Of a DNA stretch of 64,000 bases, positions 25,668 to 34,447 are shown piece by piece. This DNA comes from Nitrospira sp. Its GTDB lineage: Bacteria > Nitrospirota > Nitrospiria > Nitrospirales > Nitrospiraceae. The DNA is taken from assembly GCA_016715825.1 (NCBI GenBank), contig JADJXO010000001.1:805001-869000 (forward strand), written 5' to 3'. The stretch's first letter is position 1, and every line of letters starts with the position of its first letter. A program made the position numbers and the translations under genes. The notes beneath the pieces were generated by a model, which did no database searches, was not told the DNA's origin, and saw only the letters and a list, made by a program, of their open reading frames with translations.

Positions 25668-26926
25668 CCCGCCACCTCCTCCGGGGATGGGAAAAGCTGC
25701 TGCATCAGCCCGCGCTTGTGGCGCTTGAGGGCTTCGAACTTTTGCGTTTCGGCGGTGATCAGGGTATCGAGGCTGCTCAGGCAGTTGGCGATGCGGTGTT
25801 GTTCGGGGACAGAAGGCAACATGAGTCCGATCTTTTGGATTCCGATCAGGTTCATTCCTGCCTTTGCGCCATTATCAGTTGATGCGCGGAAAAGCCGTTG
25901 GGATTCTTCCGAGGCGAGGAAGTAGGCAACGAACTTGCCACACAATTGGCCCTCTACGAAGCGCACCAGTGCGATATGCTGGTTGATGTAGGCGGGCGAC
26001 GGGACACTTTTGTCCACGTAACCAACAATGCCGATATCAGCCGTGATGGAAATAAGCACGTCATGTTCCTTTAGCTGTGTGCGAACTCCTTCATTCGCGC
26101 CCGGTGGCAGTTGGACGAATTTCGAGTCGGTCAGATCCAAGTAAATGGAGTCTCGCCAGAGGTTTGTAATGCGGACGAACAACTCGCCCTTGTCGGCGTA
26201 GAACGCCGCCCACCCCCGCGAGCCGCTAGTAACAAATGGGTTCAATTCACCAATCGTTGTTCTCTCCCACTCCCCAGCGTTTTTGAATTCGGGGAGGCGG
26301 AGGCGGGGTTGGGTTTCGCCTTCGCGGGGGAAAAGCTGCTGCATCAGCCCTTTTCTATGGGTCTTGAGCGCGTCCACTTTCCGCGCTTGCGCCGCAATCA
26401 CCTCGTCCACCGAACTCAGGCACTCGGCGATTTTGTGTTGCTCGGCTTGGGAGGACGGTGCGTTGATCTGGTATTCCTCCAGCATTGGCAGCCGTATGTA
26501 GCTCATGGCGCTTATTTGCACCTGCGCCAGCAAATCAGGCCGCAAATTCGCACTTAGTACTGAATAGAGATATGGGACAAAGATTCCTTTGAAGTCGGTC
26601 AAGACGTAGGTCCGCTGATAAGCCTCAAACTTGCCGTTGTAGTAGCTCGTTTGTCCCACGTTGGCGTTTCCGGCGATTAGGATCGCCTCCGCATCAAACG
26701 AATAGTTGTGGCTATAGATGTGTTTTTCCGCGCAGGTAAAAAACGGGTAAGCACCATCTACCGCGCCTTCGTTGGCATCTTTCTTCCCTGTCCGAATGCG
26801 GCACAAACCGCCGAGAGACTTCTGCTGCCACCCCTCCACCCCCCGAAACTCCGGAAACCGCAGCTTCGGCACCAGCGCGGGCTTGGCATCTTCCTTCGTG
26901 TCCGTGGTTTTCTTCTTACTGCTCAT
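25664..26926 (-). CDS. hsdS: Type I restriction-modification specificity subunit HsdS
   Basis: 420 residues from the ATG at 26926, which lies 11 bases inside the end of hsdR. Two target-recognition domains are separated and closed by conserved coiled-coil spacers: the first spacer has EQHKIAECLSSVDEVIAAQ and ends near KGLMQQLFP, the second repeats the pattern as EQHRIANCLSSLDTLITAE and KRGLMQQLFP. The two spacers are clearly related, as expected for the pseudo-symmetric HsdS. The two TRDs differ from each other, so the DNA target is bipartite and not palindromic. Longer starts up to 27070 are antisense-like sequence within hsdR and unlikely. Confidence 0.92.
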   Translation of the reverse strand: MSSKKKTTDTKEDAKPALVPKLRFPEFRGVEGWQQKSLGGLCRIRTGKKDANEGAVDGAYPFFTCAEKHIYSHNYSFDAEAILIAGNANVGQTSYYNGKFEAYQRTYVLTDFKGIFVPYLYSVLSANLRPDLLAQVQISAMSYIRLPMLEEYQINAPSSQAEQHKIAECLSSVDEVIAAQARKVDALKTHRKGLMQQLFPREGETQPRLRLPEFKNAGEWERTTIGELNPFVTSGSRGWAAFYADKGELFVRITNLWRDSIYLDLTDSKFVQLPPGANEGVRTQLKEHDVLISITADIGIVGYVDKSVPSPAYINQHIALVRFVEGQLCGKFVAYFLASEESQRLFRASTDNGAKAGMNLIGIQKIGLMLPSVPEQHRIANCLSSLDTLITAETQKFEALKRHKRGLMQQLFPSPEEVAG

Positions 26927-29900
26927 ACGCGCTGAGTCCTGAGATGTCGCGGCCGTGGGCACGTTTCGTGAGAAGTGGGTGCAAATCCGCCATGATGGCG
27001 AGTTCGGCATGGGTGCGGGCTTTCCACCCGAGGTCGAGCGGGGCGAAGAGGTCGCCGAGCTGTTCGGCATCGAAGATCATGCGCTCAAAAATGCCGTCCA
27101 CGAAGCTTTGCAGGATGTCGGTGGCGAGGCCGTGTTTCGCGGCGATGGCGGCGAGTTCCTTGGCGTTCTTCTCCGCCTTGAAGCGGGTGTAGCCCTTGCG
27201 GATGACGGTCTCAGAGAGGCCCTCGCCCGCCTTGAGCGTGGCGATATAGGCGGCGATGTCCTCGCGCTCGTCCATGAACTTGGCGTCCGCGCTGATGAGG
27301 CCGATGAGCTGCTCGCGGGTCATCTTCGATTTGCTCGGCCCCTTGGCGGAGAACTTGGCGATGAGGCCCATGATGTAGTCGTAATCAATGACGGCGGAGG
27401 CGAAGAGGACAAACTCGAAATCGAGCTGTTCGGCGTCGCCGGTGCCGGGCTGGTCAGTGCCTTTGCCCTTGCCCTGCTGCGCTTTCAGGCGCTGGGCGGT
27501 TTCCAGATAGGCACCCTTGAAGCCGCGGTGCTGTTCGTTCGACAGCACCTGCTCGATGGCGGTTTTGTTCTCCTCGGTGAGGTCGGTGTATTGGTCGAGC
27601 TGGGTCTTGAGGCGCTGGACTTCCTTGAAGCGCTCGATGAAGCAGGCGCGGGCGGCATCGCCCTTGAGGTTCGGCACGGCCTCGGGGGAGGTGGCCAGGC
27701 CCTGCGACTTCATGAAGCTGTCGAGCTGCTGCACGGCGGCCTCCAGCTTCCGGATGACCACGGGGGCCTTGTCCACCAGCCAGATTTCCCGCGCCTGCTC
27801 GCCGGTCTTCTCGCCGGAGAAGAGGGCGATGGCGGCATCCACCTCGGCCTGCTGCTGGCGGAAGTCGAGGATGTTGCCGTAGGGCTTGGTAGCGTTGAGC
27901 ACGCGGTTCGTGCGGGAGAAGGCCTGGATGAGGCCGTGGTGCTTGAGATTTTTGTCCACGTAGAGCGTGTTCAGGTATTTGGAATCGAAGCCGGTGAGCA
28001 GCATGTCCACCACGATGGTGATGTCGATCTTCTGCGCGGGGGGGTAGTCGGCATTGGGCCACTGCTGGTCCTTGATGCGCTTCTGCACGTCCTGGTAGTA
28101 GAGGTCGAACTCGCCGAGCGTGTGGTTGGTGCCGTAGCGGGCGTTGTAGTCGGCGAGGATGCTTTTCAGCGCCTCCTTCTTCTTTTCCGGCTCGACTTCG
28201 TTGTCCGCCTTTTCCGTTGGCAGGTCTTCTTGAATCTGCTGCACATCCTTGTCCCCTTCGGCGGGGGGAGAGAAGACGCAGGCGATGTTCAGCGGCTTAA
28301 AGTCAGAGTCGGCGGTCCGTTTCTCGTCCTGTACGGTCTTGAACAGGCCGTGGTATTCGATGGCGTCGTTGATAGACGCGGTGGCGAGGAGGGCATTGAA
28401 GCGGCGTCCCGCGGTGGCGGCGTCGTGCTTGGCGAGGATGGCCTCGATGACGGCGCGTTTGGCGATGGCTTCGCCGGGCTTCGGCGGCTTCTTGCCCGCC
28501 TCTTCCTTGGGCTTGAAGTAGTCCACATGGAAGCGCAGGACGTTCCCGTCCTCGATGGCGTGGGTGATGGTATAGGCGTGAAGTTGCTTCTGGAAGAGGT
28601 CCTCCGTGGTCCTCATCGACGCTTGCGTGTCCTCGATCTTCTGCAAGCTGGCGTTGGCCTCGAAGATGGGCGTGCCGGTGAAGCCGAAGAGCTGGGCCTT
28701 GGGGAAGAACGCTTTGATGGCCTTGTGATTCTCGCCGAACTGAGAACGGTGGCATTCGTCGAAGATGAAGACGATGCGTTTGTCCCGCAGCGGCTCCAAT
28801 AGCTCGTTGTAAGTGGGTTGATCGTTCTTTTTCCGCTGCTTGTTGCGCGTGCTGTCTTCATCCAGCGCGAGGCCGAGCTTCTGGATTGTGGTGACGATGA
28901 CCTTGTCCGCATAGTCCTCGGAGCGCAGACGGCGGACGAGGGCGGCGGTGTTGGTGTTTTCCTCGACGCAGCCTTCTTGAAAGCGGTTGAACTCCTCGCG
29001 GGTCTGGCGGTCGAGGTCCTTGCGGTCCACGACGAAGAGGCACTTGTGGATGTGGTCGTTGAGCTTGAGCAGCGTGGAGGCCTTGAAGGAGGTGAGCGTC
29101 TTGCCGCTGCCGGTGGTGTGCCAGATGTAGCCGTTCCCCGCGTCGTCCTCGATGCACTTCACGATCTGCTGCACGGCATAGACCTGGTAGGGCCGCATGA
29201 TCATGAGCTTCTGCTCGCTCTGGATCAGCACCATGTAGCGGCTGATGGTCTTGCCGAGGGCGCACTTCATGAGGAAGCCGACCGCGAAGTCGTCGAGATG
29301 CGTGATCTTCTTGTTTGCCTCGTCGGCGAACTCATAGACAGGCAGAAAGCGCTCGTCGGCGTTGAAAGCGAAGTGGCGGGCGTTGTTGTTGGCGAAGTAG
29401 TAGGTGCGGTCGCGGTTGCTGACGATGAAGAGCTGGAGGAAGCAGAGCAGCGTCCGGGTGTAGCCGTTGCCGGGGTCGTTCTTGTAGTCGACGATCTGCT
29501 CCATGGCCCGGCGCGGGCTGATGCCGAGCGTCTTCAGCTCGATCTGCACGCAGGGCACGCCGTTGATGAGCAGGATGACATCGTAGCGGTGGTGGCTGTT
29601 GTCCGTGTTGATGCGGAGCTGGTTGACGACCTCGAAGGTGTTCTTGCACCAGTCCTTGAGGTTGACGAGGGAGTAGTTCAACGGCGTGCCGTCATCGCGG
29701 GTGAACGCGTTGATCTCCCGCAGGGTCTTGGCGGCGGTGAAGACATCGACGGTGACGATCTCGTCGAGGAGTCGGGCGAACTCGGCGTCTGTCAGGCGGA
29801 CGCGGTTCAAGGCCTCGAACTTTTCGCGGAAATTCTTTTCCAACGAGGCTCGGTCGGTGATGTCCGAGCGGTAGTCATATTTCAGGCCCTGCAGCGTGCC

Positions 29901-29987
29901 GATGAAGCCGTATTCGATCGTGTCCTCGCGGAGGACGGAGGAAGAGGCGTCGGCGGGCGGGTACTTGCTGTCAGAGGAACTATGCAT
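26916..29987 (-). CDS. hsdR: Type I restriction-modification endonuclease subunit HsdR
   Basis: 1023 residues, normal for HsdR. The N-terminal nuclease has a PD-(D/E)xK core with Asp136, Glu150 and Lys152 (HRYDVILL then VQIELKT). The translocase has Walker A HTTGSGKTLTS near 290-300, DECH at 410-413 (FIFDECHRSQFGE), the motif FTGTPIF and the later helicase elements LLTGFDSKYLNTLYVD and SRTNRV. The C-terminal helical region is present. The ATG at 29987 follows AAGAGGCGACGACC. It is the first large gene of the hsd operon (R-S-kinase-small-M). The antisense strand of this gene stays open for more than 600 codons, a sign of strong third-position G+C bias. Confidence 0.95.
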   Translation of the reverse strand: MHSSSDSKYPPADASSSVLREDTIEYGFIGTLQGLKYDYRSDITDRASLEKNFREKFEALNRVRLTDAEFARLLDEIVTVDVFTAAKTLREINAFTRDDGTPLNYSLVNLKDWCKNTFEVVNQLRINTDNSHHRYDVILLINGVPCVQIELKTLGISPRRAMEQIVDYKNDPGNGYTRTLLCFLQLFIVSNRDRTYYFANNNARHFAFNADERFLPVYEFADEANKKITHLDDFAVGFLMKCALGKTISRYMVLIQSEQKLMIMRPYQVYAVQQIVKCIEDDAGNGYIWHTTGSGKTLTSFKASTLLKLNDHIHKCLFVVDRKDLDRQTREEFNRFQEGCVEENTNTAALVRRLRSEDYADKVIVTTIQKLGLALDEDSTRNKQRKKNDQPTYNELLEPLRDKRIVFIFDECHRSQFGENHKAIKAFFPKAQLFGFTGTPIFEANASLQKIEDTQASMRTTEDLFQKQLHAYTITHAIEDGNVLRFHVDYFKPKEEAGKKPPKPGEAIAKRAVIEAILAKHDAATAGRRFNALLATASINDAIEYHGLFKTVQDEKRTADSDFKPLNIACVFSPPAEGDKDVQQIQEDLPTEKADNEVEPEKKKEALKSILADYNARYGTNHTLGEFDLYYQDVQKRIKDQQWPNADYPPAQKIDITIVVDMLLTGFDSKYLNTLYVDKNLKHHGLIQAFSRTNRVLNATKPYGNILDFRQQQAEVDAAIALFSGEKTGEQAREIWLVDKAPVVIRKLEAAVQQLDSFMKSQGLATSPEAVPNLKGDAARACFIERFKEVQRLKTQLDQYTDLTEENKTAIEQVLSNEQHRGFKGAYLETAQRLKAQQGKGKGTDQPGTGDAEQLDFEFVLFASAVIDYDYIMGLIAKFSAKGPSKSKMTREQLIGLISADAKFMDEREDIAAYIATLKAGEGLSETVIRKGYTRFKAEKNAKELAAIAAKHGLATDILQSFVDGIFERMIFDAEQLGDLFAPLDLGWKARTHAELAIMADLHPLLTKRAHGRDISGLSAYEQ

Positions 29988-30153
29988 GGTCGTCGCCTCT
30001 TAACATGACGCGCGCCTCGGCGAATTGCAGGAAAATCCACCCGGGGATGGGGCCAGAGTAAGCGCGGAACTGGTCAACGGACCTTTCCGCAACACTTCCA
30101 TTTCGAAATATTCGGTGAAGGTATACCGCACCATCGCCCACACAATAGCGCAT
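29980..30153 (-). CDS. Possible small ORF overlapping the hsdR start
   Basis: A 57-codon frame begins with ATG at 30153 and ends with a TAG that overlaps the hsdR start codon region (ATGCATAG). Its product has a normal-looking composition with the pieces SVAERSVDQFRAYSG and PGWIFLQFAEARVM, but I recognise no family and there is no strong ribosome site. A second frame over the same bases is also open and codes for LQRQAEDWRVLWECA, so this could be the degraded end of a longer gene. The remaining part of the hsdR upstream region (30154-30358) holds nothing else I can support. Confidence 0.3.
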   Translation of the reverse strand: MRYCVGDGAVYLHRIFRNGSVAERSVDQFRAYSGPIPGWIFLQFAEARVMLRGDDHA

Positions 30154-30358
30154 TCCCACAGGACTCGCCAGTCTTCGGCCTGACGTTGCAGCTCACCCGC
30201 GCCTGCTAGAGAAACGGGGATAGACAGGTTTCCCAGATGGGCGAAGATCTATGTCGCATCCATTGCGTGGCGGCCCTGAGCGCACGAGGATGAGCTGCAT
30301 GGTTTGACAACAGCGGCTTCTTGCATAGGCGAGTGAACTGAAAAGAGGCTAAGGCAGA

Positions 30359-31045
30359 TCAGTTCATCGGAACGATTGAGGCGGAGACTTCGTTCGGCAG
30401 CAAGAGCGTGACCATCGCCTGATTCTGCTCGCCCGGTTGGATCAGGGCGAACAAGGGCACCGGCTGCGGTACGCCACCCGGCGGGAGCGCGAGCATGGCC
30501 GGGAAATCAATCAATGGCGAAAGCGAGGCCTGACTCGCTAAGCGGAGACGAAATGCCATCAATACGTCACGTAATCGTGACGCTTTCGTTTCATCTGAAA
30601 GTGTCACGTCGGGAGCGATGCCGACTTCCCACAAGGGTTTCGTAATGGTGATGGGAAAGCTCATGCCCAGCTTCTGGGCATCCGCGGTGACATCAATAAG
30701 GACACCGGCTTGAATCGCTTGTTCCCTTGTCTCGAGCAACCCTTTCAGGAGCTGGCCAACCTTCTGCTCAGAAATGTCTTCTGCCTTTAGATTATCCTCA
30801 AGCTTTGGTGCTTCGTCTCCTGACAGGGAAACGATCGGCGTAACCGTTTCCTCCCCCTCATCCAGTGCTGTATCAGGTACCACCGGTGACTCCTCTGGGG
30901 GAGTAGGAAGGGCACGCAGCAACCCCTCATAGACCTTTTGGGCCGATGCGGACCAAGCTGGATTAAATGGCCGGCCGGCGAATGCAGCCTCAGCCGCTTT
31001 TCGTTCATCGTGGGTGAGTATTTTGGCGGTCTCTTTCATATCCAT
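30359..31045 (-). CDS. Conserved hypothetical protein
   Basis: 228 residues from the ATG at 31045. No signal peptide or membrane helix. The first 45 residues are helical (ETAKILTHDERKAAEAAFAG), then comes a proline- and acid-rich linker of about 50 residues, and then a compact domain of about 130 residues (SFPITITKPLWEVGIAPDV, RLRDVLMAFRLRLA, LPPGGVPQPVPLFALIQPG). I do not recognise the family. It lies alone between the hsd island and the MFS gene. No Shine-Dalgarno sequence precedes this ATG, and a weak promoter lies six bases upstream, so translation may be leaderless. An ATG at 31066 is possible but has no ribosome site either. Confidence 0.65.
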   Translation of the reverse strand: MDMKETAKILTHDERKAAEAAFAGRPFNPAWSASAQKVYEGLLRALPTPPEESPVVPDTALDEGEETVTPIVSLSGDEAPKLEDNLKAEDISEQKVGQLLKGLLETREQAIQAGVLIDVTADAQKLGMSFPITITKPLWEVGIAPDVTLSDETKASRLRDVLMAFRLRLASQASLSPLIDFPAMLALPPGGVPQPVPLFALIQPGEQNQAMVTLLLPNEVSASIVPMN

Positions 31046-31051
31046 GGTGCA

Positions 31052-31079
31052 TAGATAATCCGGCATAAAGGAAAGTCAA
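31052..31079 (-). promoter_or_regulatory. Weak predicted promoter before the hypothetical gene at 30359-31045
   Basis: On the minus strand, TTGACT (31074-31079) and a 16-base spacer precede TATCTA (31052-31057), six bases before the ATG at 31045. The -35 is good and the -10 poor. Confidence 0.25.
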
Positions 31080-31093
31080 GAGCGGGGAGCAGG

Positions 31094-32359
31094 CTAGTCC
31101 GGGAGGCGGCGCCCTTTGGTTTCAGGAGCAAATAACAAAACTACGAGTCCAATCAAATAGATAAGTGCAACGGTACTAGCGGCACGACCAAAGGTACCAA
31201 GCGTCGTCACCAACCACCCGGTCAGGAACGGTGAGGCCGATGCCAGGACCCGCCCGGCGTTAAAGCAGAAGCCTGCTCCAGTGGCTCGCAACCGTGTCGG
31301 GTAGAGCTCGGGCAGATAGATCGGGAACCCACTGAAGATCCCATTATTAAAGAATCCCAAGATCGGCAGGAGCATCAGGACACCGACATAACTGGTCGGG
31401 GTCAGGTAGGTGACCGGCAACATGATGAAGCTGCCCAGACACATGAAGGCAAACACCGGACGCCGACCAAATCGATCAGCCAATGGACCGAATCCGAGAT
31501 AACCGAAGATTGCCCCGGCGTTCAACGCCATGATGGCGTAGCTGACGGACTTGGTCAGCGTTGCCGAATCCTGTCCTTTCAAATCAGGAAGCTCACGAAT
31601 CAGGGTGGGCGCCCAGTTCGTTGAGCCCCATAGTCCGAAGACCGCCACAAACGCCAAGGCAGAACCAACCAACGTCGCACGCCGCAAATCACCATGAAAG
31701 ATGGCCGTCACGGGGATGGGCTGTTTCTCATGTTCATGCGTCCAGCGTTCTGGTTCCTTGACCCACCAGCGGACCAGCAGCGCTACGAATGCGGGAAGGA
31801 CTCCAATCAGAAACAAGCCTCGCCATCCATAGGCTTCCTTCAAGGTGAGATTGATGGTGGCTGCTAGAAAAAATCCGACCGCCCAAGCCGATTGAAGGAT
31901 GCCTGCCGCTTTAGCCCGCTTCTCTTCCGGCCAGGTTTCGGCCACGATCGCGGCACCGGCCGCCCACTCACCACCGATGCCGAGCGCGGTGAGAAATCTG
32001 GCGATTGCCAGGTGCCACCAGGTCTCCGTCAAGGCTGCGGCTCCGGTGAACACAGCATAGATGATGATCGTGGCGATCAGAACTTTTGTCCGGCCGAATC
32101 GATCGGCCATGATCCCGAACGAAATCCCGCCGATCGCCCAGCCGATAAGAAAAATAGAAAAGATGATGCCCCCATACCAACCGATGTGTTCGGTGGTCGG
32201 TGGGCCACTTGCTGTGTGCAGCAGATCGTGCAAGGCGGGATGTAAGACGATGGCGTAGATCGTGGCATCCATGGCATCGAAGACCCACCCAAGCCAAGCC
32301 ACAAAAAGCACCAACCACTGATAGGGGGTGACACCAGACCGCCAGGATCGCTCCGTCAC
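31094..32359 (-). CDS. Major facilitator superfamily transporter (sugar/organic-acid type)
   Basis: 421 residues with 12 predicted transmembrane helices. Signature A occurs twice: GIMADRFGRTKVL after helix 2 and GPLADRFGRRPVF after helix 8. LDA-like FDAMDATIYAIVL in helix 1 and RFLTALGIGGEWAAGAA in helix 4 place it near the aromatic acid/sialate or sugar symporters of the MFS; the substrate is not readable. Translation starts with GTG at 32359 behind a strong AAGGAGTACCT. It is a single gene on the minus strand, divergent from the J-domain gene; the 240 bases between them hold both promoters and a GTTTCAC-containing stretch near 32465. Confidence 0.88.
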   Translation of the reverse strand: MTERSWRSGVTPYQWLVLFVAWLGWVFDAMDATIYAIVLHPALHDLLHTASGPPTTEHIGWYGGIIFSIFLIGWAIGGISFGIMADRFGRTKVLIATIIIYAVFTGAAALTETWWHLAIARFLTALGIGGEWAAGAAIVAETWPEEKRAKAAGILQSAWAVGFFLAATINLTLKEAYGWRGLFLIGVLPAFVALLVRWWVKEPERWTHEHEKQPIPVTAIFHGDLRRATLVGSALAFVAVFGLWGSTNWAPTLIRELPDLKGQDSATLTKSVSYAIMALNAGAIFGYLGFGPLADRFGRRPVFAFMCLGSFIMLPVTYLTPTSYVGVLMLLPILGFFNNGIFSGFPIYLPELYPTRLRATGAGFCFNAGRVLASASPFLTGWLVTTLGTFGRAASTVALIYLIGLVVLLFAPETKGRRLPD

Positions 32360-32583
32360 AGGTACTCCTTGCTGCTTTGATGCGACGGTACTTCAGTCTG
32401 GAGCGTTGAGCATTGAGGACTGCAGGGAGAGGACTGCGTATCGACCGTCTCTCTCTTCACGCTTCACGTTTCACGAACAACGCCTCACGGCTCTCTGACG
32501 CATGATCAATGCCGGTTGACACCATAGCGTGCAAGGCTAAAGCGCTTCTCCGCTGCTGTCAAGGTGAAGCGACCGACCCTCCG

Positions 32584-32592
32584 TGCTATAGT
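32584..32592 (+). promoter_or_regulatory. Extended -10 element of the J-domain gene (leaderless)
   Basis: TGC-TATAGT at 32584-32592 ends seven bases before the ATG at 32600, so the predicted transcript starts at or one base before the start codon. There is no Shine-Dalgarno sequence and no clear -35. Confidence 0.45.
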
Positions 32593-32599
32593 CTTTCGC

Positions 32600-33238
32600 A
32601 TGGCGCGAATGAATTACTATCAGATACTCGGCGTCTCACGCGACGCCTCGGACGAAGACATCAAGAAGGCCTATCGCAAACTGGTCTTTGCGCACCATCC
32701 AGATCGTAACCCTGAGAAGACGGACTCGGAAGCGCGCATCAGAGAAATCAACGTCGCCTATGAGATCGTCGGAGACCCGGAGAAGCGCAAGAGCTACGAC
32801 CGACTATCCTGGGGAGATGAGCCACGGGCAACCTCGGTTGATCCAGACCTCATCCTGAACGAGATCGAACAGAAGTTGTTCGATGAGGGACGAAAGGAAG
32901 TCTTCTCGATCTTGATGCAACACGTCGCGCGTGTGAAGGATGAACTCATGATCATTCGTGAACGAACCATTCAGGTCCAGGGATACGATTCATTCTTTGA
33001 ACCGGTCGTTCACGCACGAGCCACGGAAATCATGGGCGACTTGGTGACTGACGACATGGAGAGACGAAAACACCGCCTCGTCGAGGTGGCCACAGACATG
33101 CTGCTATCACAGGGAGTTGCGAAGCGTGGCGACGAACGTGGAATTCGATCACTCAGATCTCGACTTGAAGAGAGTTTTCAGAAAGGGCGTCTCCAGGGTG
33201 TGGGGTCGGCCCTCGAGCTGTTTTATGAACGGCGCTAG
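32600..33238 (+). CDS. J-domain (DnaJ-like) co-chaperone
   Basis: 212 residues from ATG 32600. Residues 4-68 are a complete J domain: YYQILGVSRDASDEDIKKAY, the HPD motif in AHHPDRNP for DnaK activation, and YEIVGDPEKRKSYD. The rest (about 140 residues) is helical and lacks the Gly/Phe region, zinc fingers and the C-terminal substrate-binding domain of true DnaJ, so it is a type III J protein. Its own partner or cargo is unknown. The gene ends four bases into the convergent amidohydrolase gene. Translation could also begin three codons later at ATG 32609. Confidence 0.88.
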   Translation: MARMNYYQILGVSRDASDEDIKKAYRKLVFAHHPDRNPEKTDSEARIREINVAYEIVGDPEKRKSYDRLSWGDEPRATSVDPDLILNEIEQKLFDEGRKEVFSILMQHVARVKDELMIIRERTIQVQGYDSFFEPVVHARATEIMGDLVTDDMERRKHRLVEVATDMLLSQGVAKRGDERGIRSLRSRLEESFQKGRLQGVGSALELFYERR

Positions 33239-34443
33239 GCGTGAGAAAGCGGGCCGGATACGAATCGCCCGCCACGCATCACTCCTACAATCTTGGCGCG
33301 GTCTCTCAGCACGTCGATTCCCTGCAGTGGGTTCCCTCGCAGGACAAGAAGATCAGCCTCCTTCCCTCTCGTCAGGGTTCCAACCATGTCCTGGACTCCG
33401 ATCAATCGAGCTGCCGTGGCCGTCGATGCGACAATCGCTTCCATGGGCGTCATACCGAACGCCACCATGCGTTCCAACTCCTGTGCGTTGTCCCCATGAT
33501 AGTTGAATGGTGTGCCGGCATCGGTCCCCATCGCAATGGAGATGCCGCTCCGATGCGCATATTTGAAGCTATTCTTGTGGCGCTTAGTCATGGCCTTGGC
33601 TTTCTCCAGCGCACTTTCCGGAATGCCGCAGCTCGGTCGACAGGCCGCGGTCGTGGCCAAGGCTGAGAGGGTCGGGACCATATAGACACCGTACCGTTTC
33701 ATGAGTGCACCGGCCTCCTCATCCAACAGTGTGGCGTGCTCGATCGAACGCACACCGGCAAGAATCGCATTCCGCATGCCTGCAACGCCGTGCGCATGGG
33801 CTGCCACTTTTTTCTCCGCATGCCGCGCGGCGTCGACGGCTGCGGACAATTCCTCCATCGTCATTTGGGCCGCATCCGGAGATGTACCGGGTGTGAGCAC
33901 TCCTCCTGAGGCAATGACTTTGATGACTCCGGCGCCGGCAGCAATCTGGTCCTTGACGGCCTGTCGGACGTGCTCCGTCCCTTCCACTTCTCGACCGATG
34001 AACCGCGCGTGCCCACCGATCATGCAGATGGCGAGACCCGCGCCGATGATGCGCGGACCCGGCACAAGCCCCGCATCAACGGCCTGTTTGAGGGCAAAAA
34101 TCGAATGGTCACGAGCCCCAACGTCCCGTACCGTGGTGAAGCCGGCATCCAGCGTAGCCTTTGCATGGCTGGCTGATTTGAGCAGGGTCAGCGACGGATG
34201 TTCCGATTCTAAGGCTGCCACGACATCCGCCTCACCTCCCAAACAGAGGTGAACATGACAGTCGATCAGACCAGGGAGAATCGTGAGGCCACGCCCATTG
34301 ATGCGTACGGTCTCCTTAGGAATCACCAGGGTCTTACTGGGGCCGACGGCGGTGATTTTCGAACCTCTTACTACGATCGTGGCGTGTTCATGAACGGCTC
34401 CGGTCCCGTCGATTAGGCGTGCATGATGAATCGCAATCGTCAC
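33235..34443 (-). CDS. Metal-dependent amidohydrolase (imidazolonepropionase/prolidase-like)
   Basis: 402 residues from a GTG at 34443, which follows GAGGGCGG. Amidohydrolase superfamily signs are in order: the metal-binding LIDCHVHLCLGG near residue 60, a lysine in AGAGVIKVIASGG for a carbamylated metal bridge, AAHAHGVAGM with the next histidines, SIEHATLLDE, and the late metal Asp in AMGTDAGTPFNYHG. The branch is close to predicted Xaa-Pro dipeptidases and imidazolonepropionase-like proteins; the substrate is unknown. The start lies four bases after the aminotransferase stop, so the two form an operon and may share a pathway. An ATG at 34506 would lie inside the aminotransferase gene. Confidence 0.85.
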   Translation of the reverse strand: MTIAIHHARLIDGTGAVHEHATIVVRGSKITAVGPSKTLVIPKETVRINGRGLTILPGLIDCHVHLCLGGEADVVAALESEHPSLTLLKSASHAKATLDAGFTTVRDVGARDHSIFALKQAVDAGLVPGPRIIGAGLAICMIGGHARFIGREVEGTEHVRQAVKDQIAAGAGVIKVIASGGVLTPGTSPDAAQMTMEELSAAVDAARHAEKKVAAHAHGVAGMRNAILAGVRSIEHATLLDEEAGALMKRYGVYMVPTLSALATTAACRPSCGIPESALEKAKAMTKRHKNSFKYAHRSGISIAMGTDAGTPFNYHGDNAQELERMVAFGMTPMEAIVASTATAARLIGVQDMVGTLTRGKEADLLVLRGNPLQGIDVLRDRAKIVGVMRGGRFVSGPLSHA

Positions 34444-34447
34444 GATA

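Noticed and set aside
26108..26557. Plus-strand open frame within hsdS
   Set aside because: Antisense to the second half of HsdS, whose paired spacer repeats prove the minus-strand frame.
26955..28802. 615-codon open frame on the plus strand across hsdR
   Set aside because: It is the antisense of the well-supported hsdR gene; its product is a low-complexity Leu/Val/Glu/Gly-rich chain without motifs, a result of high third-position G+C.
28818..30008. 396-codon open frame on the plus strand at the hsdR 5' end
   Set aside because: Antisense to hsdR; low-complexity product and no ribosome site.
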